The notes beneath the pieces were generated by a model. The model worked only from the letters and a program-made list of their open reading frames with translations. It searched no databases and was not told the DNA's origin. The position numbers were made by a program, and so were the translations under genes. Shown piece after piece: positions 1 to 5,888 of a stretch of DNA of 8,743 nt (the first letter of the stretch is position 1; each line of letters opens with the position of its first letter). The stretch is taken from positions 1 through 8,743 of the forward strand of contig JALHHV010000036.1 of the NCBI GenBank assembly GCA_022837365.1, given 5' to 3'. The DNA is from Desulfovibrio sp. (GTDB lineage Bacteria; Desulfobacterota; Desulfovibrionia; Desulfovibrionales; Desulfovibrionaceae).

Positions 1-120
1 TTCGAGCGCGGCCTGGCCGAAACCGTGGCCTGGTACCGGGCCAACACCCCATGGCTTGAAAGCGTGGCCTCGGGGGCGTACAGGGAATTCATGCAACGCT
101 GGTACGGAGAACGATTGTGA
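1..120 (+). CDS. rfbB: dTDP-glucose 4,6-dehydratase, C-terminal end (5' end outside window)
   Basis: Only the last 39 codons and the stop are present. The visible peptide runs from FERGLAETVAWY to the end, YREFMQRWYGERL. The pattern 'GL..TV.WY..N..W...V.SG.YR.F....Y' is the characteristic C-terminal end of RmlB/RfbB, the short-chain dehydrogenase-like enzyme that converts dTDP-glucose to dTDP-4-keto-6-deoxyglucose in the cytoplasm during dTDP-L-rhamnose synthesis. The catalytic part lies upstream of the window and cannot be checked. The next gene is rfbD of the same pathway and overlaps this stop codon by four bases (GTGA), which supports both the identity and co-transcription. Another NDP-sugar dehydratase of the same family is possible but less likely given rfbD next door. 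Confidence 0.87.
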   Translation, partial: FERGLAETVAWYRANTPWLESVASGAYREFMQRWYGERL

Positions 121-998
121 GCCCGCGCCCCAAGGCGCTGGTGCTCGGCGGCAGGACCGGGCTGCTCGGCCAGGCCCTGGTGCGCGTGCTGCGCGAATCG
201 GGCTGGGACGCCCTGCCCACCGGGCGCGACGACGTGAACGTGCTCGATTCCGGGGCGCTGGCCTCGTTCATCGAGCGCGCCGAGCCCGCCGTGATCTTCA
301 ACACCGTGGCCTGGACCCAGGTGGACCTGGCCGAAGAGCGCGAGGAAGACGCCACCCGTCTCAACCGGCAATTGCCCACGTGCCTCGCGCGCATGGTGCG
401 CGGCACCTCCACGCACCTCGTGCACTTCAGCACCGATTTCGTGTTCAGCGGCAGAAAGGGCGCACCCTACACGCCGGACGACACGCCCGACCCCGCGTCC
501 GTCTACGGGGCCACCAAACTGGCCGGGGAACAGGCCGTGCTCCAGCAGTGCCCGGACAACGCCTGCGTGGTGCGCACATCCTGGCTGTTCGGGCCGGGCC
601 GCCGCAACTTCGTCAAGGTCATCCTGGACATCTGCCACGACAGGGGCGAAGCCCGCGTGGTGCACGACCAGATCGGCTCGCCCACCTACACCCTGGACCT
701 GGCGGCGGGCAGCGTGAAGCTGGCCGAACTGCGGGCCACGGGCATCTTCCACCTGGCCAACGCCGGGCAGGCCAGCTGGTGCGAACTGGCGTCGGAAGCC
801 GTGAGCCTGGCCGGGCTGCCCTGCAAGGTGCACGCGATTCCTTCGCGCGACTATCCGCAGAAGGCCCAGCGCCCGCCCTTCTCGGTGCTGGACACCTCGC
901 GCTTCACCCAGGTTACCGGCATCGCCCCGCGCCCGTGGCCGCAGGCCCTGCGCGACTACATCTACAAGGAATGCCTGCCCGGCACGCACGACGCCTGA
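117..998 (+). CDS. rfbD: dTDP-4-dehydrorhamnose reductase
   Basis: A 293-residue protein, the usual length for RmlD/RfbD. It performs the last step of dTDP-L-rhamnose synthesis, NAD(P)H-dependent reduction of dTDP-4-dehydrorhamnose, in the cytoplasm. Visible motifs: N-terminal Rossmann glycine motif LGGRTGLLGQ (residues 10-19), STDFVFSG (105-112) holding the catalytic Ser/Thr, YGATK (130-134) as the YxxxK catalytic pair, RTSWLFG (153-159), DQIGSPTYT (184-192), and RPPFSVLDTSRF (252-263), the C-terminal RmlD signature. The start is a GTG inside the stop region of rfbB (GTGA overlap), with GGAG at 106-109 as ribosome binding site, seven bases upstream. No later start would keep the glycine motif. 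Expression is expected to be coupled to rfbB. Nothing is missing or broken. Confidence 0.94.
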   Translation: MSPRPKALVLGGRTGLLGQALVRVLRESGWDALPTGRDDVNVLDSGALASFIERAEPAVIFNTVAWTQVDLAEEREEDATRLNRQLPTCLARMVRGTSTHLVHFSTDFVFSGRKGAPYTPDDTPDPASVYGATKLAGEQAVLQQCPDNACVVRTSWLFGPGRRNFVKVILDICHDRGEARVVHDQIGSPTYTLDLAAGSVKLAELRATGIFHLANAGQASWCELASEAVSLAGLPCKVHAIPSRDYPQKAQRPPFSVLDTSRFTQVTGIAPRPWPQALRDYIYKECLPGTHDA

Positions 999-1065
999 CG
1001 CCGCGCGGGCAGACCGCACTTCGGCCAGCGGCCGCCAACGATCAGGATACCCCAGGGAATACGAC

Positions 1066-2049
1066 ATGCCGCCCGCCGAAAATCTCCGCGCCCTCGCCCG
1101 CGCCGCACAAGGCACCGTGAAGGACGCCTTCCACGTCTGGCTGACGCTGATGAAGGTGATGGTGCCCATCATCGTCGTGGTCAAGGTGCTGACCGAACTG
1201 GACCTGGTGCGCTACCTGGCCCTGCCGCTGTCGCCCGTCATGGGGCTTGTGGGCCTGCCCGCAGACCTCGGCCTGTCGTGGGCCACCAGCATGCTGGTGA
1301 ACATCTACAGCGGCCTGTTCGTGTACGCCGGGTTGCTGCCGGGCATGGAACAGCTGACCGTGGCCCAGGTGACCACCTTCGCCACCATGACGCTCATCGC
1401 CCACAACGTGCTGGTGGAAGGGCGCATCGCCCAGCAGTGCGGCCTGAACATGACCACCCAGATCGCGTTGCGCTTCGGCGGGGCGCTGTTGTGCGGCATG
1501 CTCATGCGCGCCTTCTTCGACGCCACCGGCTACCTTTCCGAGCCCGCCGTCATGCTCTGGGCCCCGCGCGAGGCCCCGGCCACCCTGGTCGCCTGGGCCT
1601 GGAACGAGGCGCGCAACCTGGTCTCGGTGCTCGGCATCGTGCTGGCGCTGATGGGCCTGATGCGCGTGCTGGACGCCGTGGGCATCACCCGGCTGCTCAA
1701 CGCCTGCCTGCGCCCGGCGCTGCGGCTGATGGGCATCGGCGACAACGCCGCCACCATCACCATCATCGGCCTCGGCATGGGCATCGCCTACGGCGGCGGG
1801 CTCATCGTGCACGAGGTGCAGGGCGGCAAGGTGCCCCCGCGCGACGTGTTCAGTTCGCTGTCGCTCATGGGCCTGTCGCACGCGCTTATCGAGGACACCC
1901 TGCTCATGGCCCTCATCGGCGCGCACCTGGGCGGCACCCTGTGGGCGCGGCTGGTCTTCTCCATGGTGGTGGTGATGCTGCTGATCCGGCTGTACGACCG
2001 GCTGCGGCCCACGCCCACCCCGGCCGCTCCCGCCCGGCAGGGCGCGTAG
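1066..2049 (+). CDS. Gate-domain (nucleoside-recognition family) integral membrane protein
   Basis: A 327-residue hydrophobic protein with several predicted membrane segments, for example around residues 28-45, 73-92, 102-115, 134-150, 182-200, 229-247, 262-285 and 292-308. It resembles 'nucleoside recognition domain' (Gate) proteins, relatives of SpmA/SpmB and of the gate segments in FeoB and nucleoside transporters. It appears to contain two related halves: residues 60-122 hold 'MGLVGLPADLG...IAHNVLVEG' and residues 222-280 hold 'MGIGDNAATI...LSHALIEDT', each with a loop before the conserved His and an acidic residue five positions on. The tail is a Pro/Ala-rich cytoplasmic stretch. The ATG at 1066 has AGGGA at 1054-1058 as ribosome binding site. 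The gene sits between rfbD and lpxB on the same strand, so an envelope-related transport role is plausible, but the substrate is unknown. The family name should not be read as proof of nucleoside transport. Confidence 0.82.
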   Translation: MPPAENLRALARAAQGTVKDAFHVWLTLMKVMVPIIVVVKVLTELDLVRYLALPLSPVMGLVGLPADLGLSWATSMLVNIYSGLFVYAGLLPGMEQLTVAQVTTFATMTLIAHNVLVEGRIAQQCGLNMTTQIALRFGGALLCGMLMRAFFDATGYLSEPAVMLWAPREAPATLVAWAWNEARNLVSVLGIVLALMGLMRVLDAVGITRLLNACLRPALRLMGIGDNAATITIIGLGMGIAYGGGLIVHEVQGGKVPPRDVFSSLSLMGLSHALIEDTLLMALIGAHLGGTLWARLVFSMVVVMLLIRLYDRLRPTPTPAAPARQGA

Positions 2050-2066
2050 GCGCGACCCCGCAGGCC

Positions 2067-3242
2067 ATGCCCACGCCCCACGCCATCACGCCCCACGCCA
2101 TCAGGCCCGACGTCCACCCGGCCACCGCCGCGCCGCGCACCGTGTGGATCAACGCGGGCGAACTGTCCGGCGACATGCACGGCGGCCGCCTGCTGGAAGC
2201 CCTGCGCCGCCGCAACCCGGCGCTGCGCTGCATCGGCATGGGCGGCCCGCACCTGCGCGCGGCCGGGCAGGACGCCATCCTGCGCGTGGAAGACCTGTCG
2301 GTGATGGGCATCACCGAGGTGCTCGGCTACCTGCCGCGCATCCTCGGCATGCTGCGCCGCATCAAGACGGAACTTGCGGCGCGCAGGCCCGACGCGGTGG
2401 TGCTCATCGACGCGCCGGAATTCAACTTCCGCATCGCCAGGGCCGCCCACGCACTGGGCATTCCGGTGCACTACTACATCAGCCCCAAGATATGGGCGTG
2501 GCGCACCGGGCGGGTGGAGTTCATCCGCCGCCACATCCGCCGGATGATCTGCATCCTGCCCTTCGAGGTGGAATTCTACCGCCGCCACGGCATGCACGTG
2601 GACTACGTGGGCAACCCGCTGCTGGACATGATGGACTGGCAGCGGCTGGACGCCATCGCCCCGCTGCCCGGCCGCATCGGCCTGATGCCCGGCAGCCGCC
2701 GCAAGGAGATCGAAGCGCTGCTGCCGGAATACGGCAAGGCCGCCCGGCTGCTGCTGCAAGACCACCCCGGCCTGTCCTTCCACTGCGTGCGCGCCCCCAA
2801 CGTCACCGAGGACGCCCTGCGCGCCTTGTGGCCCGCCGACGTGCCCCTGACCGTCGAACCGCCGGACGACCGCTACGCCACCCTGCGCACCTGCCAGCTG
2901 CTGCTGGCCGCCTCGGGCACGGCCACGCTGGAAACGGCCCTGCTGGGCGTGCCTACACTGGTGGCCTACCGGGTGTCGCCCTTCTCGTACTGGCTGGGCA
3001 AGCGGCTGGTGAAGGTCAGGTGGGTCAGCCTGCCCAACCTTGTCCTGAACCGCGAGGTGTTCCCCGAACTGTTGCAGGAAAACGCCGACGGCGCGGTGCT
3101 GGCCCGCCATACCGCCCGCTGGCTGGACACCCCCGGCGAACTGGACCGCGTGCGCGCCGACCTGGCCGACCTGCGCCGCCGCTGCGGCCCCCCCGGCGCG
3201 GCCGACGCCGCCGCGAAGATCATTCTGGAAGAAATGGAGTAG
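2067..3242 (+). CDS. lpxB: Lipid A disaccharide synthase
   Basis: A GT19-family glycosyltransferase of 391 residues (E. coli LpxB has 382). It joins UDP-2,3-diacylglucosamine and lipid X into the lipid A disaccharide at the inner face of the inner membrane. Motifs: AGELSGD (30-36), LIDAPEFN (113-120) with the family's essential Asp, YISPKIWAWR (137-146), VGNPLLD (181-187, where most relatives have VGHP), LMPGSRRKEIE (206-216), ASGTATLE (282-289) for UDP-sugar binding, and SLPNL (321-325). The ATG at 2067 lies 17 bases after the preceding gene, but no convincing Shine-Dalgarno precedes it. The first 25 residues (to the Thr before VWINAG) are low in complexity and include a perfect 15-bp duplication. 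An alternative GTG start at 2142 would begin just before WINAGELSGD but also lacks a clear ribosome binding site. Identity is certain; the start is not. Confidence 0.95.
   Translation: MPTPHAITPHAIRPDVHPATAAPRTVWINAGELSGDMHGGRLLEALRRRNPALRCIGMGGPHLRAAGQDAILRVEDLSVMGITEVLGYLPRILGMLRRIKTELAARRPDAVVLIDAPEFNFRIARAAHALGIPVHYYISPKIWAWRTGRVEFIRRHIRRMICILPFEVEFYRRHGMHVDYVGNPLLDMMDWQRLDAIAPLPGRIGLMPGSRRKEIEALLPEYGKAARLLLQDHPGLSFHCVRAPNVTEDALRALWPADVPLTVEPPDDRYATLRTCQLLLAASGTATLETALLGVPTLVAYRVSPFSYWLGKRLVKVRWVSLPNLVLNREVFPELLQENADGAVLARHTARWLDTPGELDRVRADLADLRRRCGPPGAADAAAKIILEEME
2073..2102 (+). repeat. Two perfect tandem 15-bp copies in the 5' end of lpxB
   Basis: The unit acgccccacgccatc occurs at 2073-2087 and again at 2088-2102 with no mismatch. 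In the lpxB frame each copy encodes Thr-Pro-His-Ala-Ile. Because the unit is a multiple of three it keeps the frame. It lies ahead of the conserved catalytic domain, in a leader that may or may not be translated. Confidence 0.93.
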
Positions 3243-3253
3243 AAACAGAACCA

Positions 3254-3350
3254 GGGGAGGGAGGAAGGGACTTTTGCGGCAGCCGTTAGGTGAGCTTGCG
3301 AACCTTACGGATGGCGACCGCAGAGCGAAAAAGTCCCTTCCTCCCTCCCC
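3254..3350. terminator. Large nested inverted repeat between convergent lpxB and galE (possible bidirectional terminator or repeat element)
   Basis: A perfect 22-bp inverted repeat has its left arm at 3254-3275 (begins GGGGAGGGAGG, ends GACTTTT) and its right arm at 3329-3350. The 53-base interior holds a second stem: CCGTTAGGT at 3283-3291 pairs with ACCTTACGG at 3302-3310 with one mismatch around a 10-base loop. TGCGG (3275-3279) can pair with CCGCA (3318-3322). The element starts 12 bases after the lpxB stop and lies between two convergent genes, so a transcription-ending or mRNA 3'-end role for both is likely. It lacks a clean U-tract after the outer stem on either strand, so it is not a textbook intrinsic terminator. 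It could instead be a copy of a dispersed intergenic repeat family. Confidence 0.7.
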
Positions 3351-3372
3351 CGGACCCCCTCCCTCCTTCCCC
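3335..3372 (-). other. G-quadruplex-capable tract on the minus strand (C-rich on plus)
   Basis: On the plus strand, C-runs lie at 3335-3337, 3343-3345, 3347-3351, 3355-3359, 3361-3363 and 3369-3372. The minus strand, and hence the galE 3' RNA, therefore has G-runs that fit a canonical G-quadruplex. Four runs of at least three G with loops of 1, 3 and 1 bases lie within 3343-3363. The tract overlaps the right arm of the inverted repeat, so the two structures would compete. Folding is inferred from sequence only. Confidence 0.6.
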
Positions 3373-3390
3373 AAAACTTTTCAATTGGGG
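3369..3390. repeat. Short inverted repeat downstream of galE
   Basis: CCCCAA at 3369-3374 and TTGGGG at 3385-3390 form a 6-bp stem around a 10-base loop (aacttttcaa). It lies 47 bases past the galE stop on the minus strand. There is no U-run after it, so a terminator role is only a guess. The rest of 3391-3437 holds nothing I recognise. Confidence 0.4.
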
Positions 3391-3437
3391 CTATCCGCGC
3401 GTCCGCCCACGGGAACAATCCCCGGCCGAAACGTTAC

Positions 3438-4493
3438 TCAGTACTTCTGGTCGCGGTGCCAGGCCCAGGCGGTCTCGATGATCTCGCGGATGTCGGTGAC
3501 CCTGGGGGTCCAGCCCAGTTCCCGGCCCGCCAGCGTGCTGTCGGCCACCAGCCGGGCCGGGTCGCCTTCGCGGCGCGGCCCCACGGTGAAGGGCACCTCG
3601 CGCCCGGTCACCCGTGCCGCCGCATCGATGACCTGCCGCACGGTGAACCCCTGCCCGTTGCCCAGGTTGCAGTGCAGCGCGACCTTCTCACCTGGTTCCG
3701 CCGTCAGCCCGTCCTTCAGGGCCGCCGCGCCCGCCGGGGACGCCAGCAGCCTGTCCAGCGCAGCCAGGTGCGCGTCGCACAGGTCGTTGACGTGGATGTA
3801 GTCGCGCACGCAGGTGCCGTCCGGGGTGTCGTAGTCGGCCCCGAACACGGTGAGCGCCGGGCCGGTGCCCAGCACCGCGCGCAGGATGTTGGGGATGAGG
3901 TGCGTTTCCGGCGAATGCGATTCGCCGATGCCGCCCGCCCGGTCCGCCCCGGCGGCGTTGAAATAGCGCAGCGCCACCGAGCGCAGCCCGTAGGCCGTGG
4001 CGTGGTCGGCCAGCATGCGTTCCACCATCAGCTTGGACGCGCCGTAGGGGTTCACCGGGGCCAACGGATGCGTCTCGGCGATGCGCTCGGTGACCGGGTT
4101 GCCGTACACCGCCGCCGTGGACGAGAACACCAGCCGCAGCACGCCCGCCTCGCGCATGGCGTCCAGCAGGTTCAGGGTGCCGGTGACGTTGTTGGCGTAG
4201 TACGGCGCGGGGTCGCGCACCGATTCGCCCACCAGGCTGCGGGCCGAGAAATGCATCACCGCGTCGAAGCTGTGTTCCGCGAACACCCGGCGCAGGGCCT
4301 GGAGGTCCAGCAGGTCGCCGCGCACCAGGCCGCAGTCCGGGGCGGCGGCGTCCACGGCGTCGGCGTGGCCGGTGGAAAGGTTGTCGAAGATCACGGGCGT
4401 GCAGCCGCGCGCCACCAGCGCCCGCACCATGTGCGAGCCGATGTAGCCCGCACCGCCGCAGACCAGCACGTTGCAGATGGGTGTTTCGCCCAT
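3438..4493 (-). CDS. galE: UDP-glucose 4-epimerase
   Basis: A 351-residue extended short-chain dehydrogenase that interconverts UDP-glucose and UDP-galactose with bound NAD, supplying galactose for LPS or exopolysaccharide. Motifs: CGGAGYIGSH (12-21), the NAD-binding GxxGxxG; FSSTAAVYG (123-131) with catalytic Ser/Thr; NPYGASK (148-154), the YxxxK pair; RYFNAAGA (176-183); DTPDGTCVRDYIHVNDL (222-238); and PRREGD (306-311), the C-terminal nucleotide-sugar signature. I chose the ATG at 4493 because AGGAGG (complement of 4498-4503) lies four bases ahead and the glycine motif follows closely. An upstream in-frame ATG at 4544 would add 17 poorly structured residues. Relative to the E. coli enzyme as I recall it, there is an insertion of about 15-20 residues around 251-270. 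The gene is transcribed away from the DUF3179 gene and towards lpxB. Confidence 0.95.
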   Translation of the reverse strand: MGETPICNVLVCGGAGYIGSHMVRALVARGCTPVIFDNLSTGHADAVDAAAPDCGLVRGDLLDLQALRRVFAEHSFDAVMHFSARSLVGESVRDPAPYYANNVTGTLNLLDAMREAGVLRLVFSSTAAVYGNPVTERIAETHPLAPVNPYGASKLMVERMLADHATAYGLRSVALRYFNAAGADRAGGIGESHSPETHLIPNILRAVLGTGPALTVFGADYDTPDGTCVRDYIHVNDLCDAHLAALDRLLASPAGAAALKDGLTAEPGEKVALHCNLGNGQGFTVRQVIDAAARVTGREVPFTVGPRREGDPARLVADSTLAGRELGWTPRVTDIREIIETAWAWHRDQKY

Positions 4494-4497
4494 GGGT

Positions 4498-4503
4498 CCT
4501 CCT
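4498..4503 (-). promoter_or_regulatory. Ribosome binding site of galE
   Basis: CCTCCT on the plus strand reads AGGAGG on the coding strand, a full anti-Shine-Dalgarno match four bases before the ATG at 4493. It decides between this start and the in-frame ATG at 4544. Confidence 0.85.
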
Positions 4504-4546
4504 GGAGCGCCCCGGAAGGCGGCTCCGTGGCCGGAACGGGGCATCC

Positions 4547-4575
4547 TTGCCCCATGCCGCCGTTTTCTCTATTCT
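4547..4575 (+). promoter_or_regulatory. Candidate sigma70-type promoter for the DUF3179/HAD pair
   Basis: TTGCCC (4547-4552) and TATTCT (4570-4575) each match four of six consensus positions and are exactly 17 bases apart, in the only AT-enriched patch of the galE/DUF3179 intergenic region. Transcription would begin near 4582 and leave a leader of about 125 bases before the ATG at 4707. It is supported only by consensus match and position. No equally good candidate was found for galE on the other strand. Confidence 0.4.
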
Positions 4576-4684
4576 TGTCCCGATGCCGACGCACCGGCCA
4601 CGCGCGCGGAACATGCCGGAACATGCCGGAAAGGCGGCGCGCACGCGACGCATGCCGGGGGCGCAACGCCCGCGCAACATGCCG
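4554..4684. repeat. Cluster of six ATGCCG repeats in the divergent galE/DUF3179 region
   Basis: ATGCCG begins at 4554, 4583, 4613, 4623, 4652 and 4679, and five of the six are preceded by C (CATGCCG). Two of them form a perfect 10-bp tandem repeat GGAACATGCC at 4608-4617 and 4618-4627. Start-to-start spacings are 29, 30, 10, 29 and 27 bases. The first copy lies in the spacer of the candidate promoter and the rest lie in the likely leader. They may be operator half-sites or simple repeat expansion. Confidence 0.6.
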
Positions 4685-4706
4685 TCAGCCAAGGAGAACC
4701 TAACAC

Positions 4707-5888
4707 ATGCGGCAACGGATGCAACCACACGGCGCCATCTTTCCGCCATGCCGCGCGCTGGCCGGGCTTGCCCTGGCCTGCCTGGCGGCGCTGCTGTTCC
4801 TGTCGGCGTCCGCCCCGGCCTCGGCCGGGCCGCGCACCGACGACGACCTGAAGCAACTGGCCGGCCAGTTGCTGGAAACCGGGGTCAAGCCCGACGCCAT
4901 CCCCGCCCTGTACCGTCCGGAATACACCACCACCATCAGCGCGGCCCTCAGCCTGGAGGACCCGGAACCGGTCTTCGTGGTGAGCCTGCCCGACGGCCCG
5001 CGCATCTACCCCCAGCGCATCATGGTCTGGCACGAGGCGGTCAACGAGGTGGTGGGCGACGCCACCTACTGCGTCACCTACAGCCCGCTGACCGGGGTGG
5101 TGGCCGCCTACAGGGGGCAGGCCGGAAAGTTCATGACCACCTTCGGCGTGGACGGCCGCCTGCTGCACAACAACACCGTGCTGTTCGACAGGGCCACCGG
5201 CAGCCTGTGGTCGCAGTTGCTGGGCATTTCCATCGACGGCCCCCTGCGCGGCAAGGTGCTGCAACGCATCCCCGCGTGGTGGACCACCTGGGGCATGGCG
5301 CGCGCCGCCCTGCCCGACGCCAGGGTGCTGGCCACCCCCACCGGCATCCGCCGCTCGTACGGCAAGGACCCCTACGGCTCGTACCTGCTGCCCGGCACCT
5401 ACTACGAGGACGAGCGCATCCTGCACCCCGTGCCCAGGCCGGACCGCCGCATGAAGCCCAAGACGCCCATCCTCGGCGTGGACATGCAGGGCCAGCAGGT
5501 GGCCATCGACACCGCCGCCGTGCGCAAGGACGGCATCGCCAACATCGAGCAGGGGCCCACTCCGCTGCTGGCCGTGGTGGACCGGCGGCTGGACGTGATC
5601 CGGGTGTACGACCGCATGGTGTGGGGCAAGCCCGCCACCTTCGCGTTCAGGAAGGGCAGCCCCGACCGCCTGGTGGACGCCGAAAGCGGCAGCGAATGGT
5701 CCATGGACGGCAAGGCCGAGTCCGGCCCCATGAAAGGCGCGGTGCTGAACGAGGTGGTGGCCGTGAACGCCATGTGGTTCGCTTGGTCCGCCTTCCACCC
5801 CGCCACCATCATCGTGCCGGGCGCGGATGCGTGGCCCGCGCCGCCCAAGCCCCGGCTGGACATGCCGGGGCTGGCCCCGTTCCAATGA
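4707..5888 (+). CDS. Exported DUF3179-family protein
   Basis: A 393-residue protein whose biochemical function is unknown. A Sec signal peptide is visible: basic start, hydrophobic core at about residues 17-35, and a likely signal peptidase I site after ASA at residue 40, so it should act in the periplasm or outside. The rest matches the DUF3179 pattern as I know it: an early 'DAIPALYRPEYTT' segment, YPQRIMVWHEAVNEVVG (101-117), VTYSPLTG (123-130), TTFGVDGRLLHNN (144-156), DRATGSLWSQLLG (161-173), TTWG (193-196), SYGKDPYGSY (217-226), and a C-terminal block SGSEWSMDGKAESGP...WFAWSAFHP (327-365). Many family members have CPLC where this one has SPLT, so the usual cysteine pair is absent. AAGGAG at 4691-4696 precedes the ATG by ten bases. 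It overlaps the HAD gene downstream by four bases. Confidence 0.85.
   Translation: MRQRMQPHGAIFPPCRALAGLALACLAALLFLSASAPASAGPRTDDDLKQLAGQLLETGVKPDAIPALYRPEYTTTISAALSLEDPEPVFVVSLPDGPRIYPQRIMVWHEAVNEVVGDATYCVTYSPLTGVVAAYRGQAGKFMTTFGVDGRLLHNNTVLFDRATGSLWSQLLGISIDGPLRGKVLQRIPAWWTTWGMARAALPDARVLATPTGIRRSYGKDPYGSYLLPGTYYEDERILHPVPRPDRRMKPKTPILGVDMQGQQVAIDTAAVRKDGIANIEQGPTPLLAVVDRRLDVIRVYDRMVWGKPATFAFRKGSPDRLVDAESGSEWSMDGKAESGPMKGAVLNEVVAVNAMWFAWSAFHPATIIVPGADAWPAPPKPRLDMPGLAPFQ

Noticed and set aside
1278..2066. In-frame upstream extension of lpxB through the Gate-domain gene
   Set aside because: This part is Arg/His/Pro-rich shadow sequence overlapping a well-supported membrane protein. LpxB homology starts only after about 2140.
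1788..3374. Long antisense open frame (528 codons) opposite lpxB and the end of the Gate-domain gene
   Set aside because: Its protein is Gly/Ala/Val/Gln/His-rich with no motif, while the other strand encodes clear LpxB motifs. Long antisense frames are expected in very GC-rich coding DNA.
4494..4544. Longer galE start at 4544
   Set aside because: The ATG at 4493 has a perfect AGGAGG ribosome binding site and places the NAD-binding motif at the normal distance from the N-terminus.
4518..4576. GC-rich stem (GGCGGC/GCCGCC) followed by a T-rich run, resembling an intrinsic terminator on the plus strand
   Set aside because: No plus-strand gene lies just upstream, since galE is on the other strand. 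The T-rich run is better explained as part of the candidate promoter.
4608..4684. Possible CRISPR-like array because of short spaced repeats
   Set aside because: The repeat unit is only 6-10 bases and the spacings are unequal. There are no long identical repeats and no cas genes in view.
4569..5885. Antisense open frame of 438 codons opposite the DUF3179 gene
   Set aside because: The composition is that of a shadow frame (repetitive Gly, His, Val, Gln). The plus strand has a signal peptide, ribosome binding site and family motifs.
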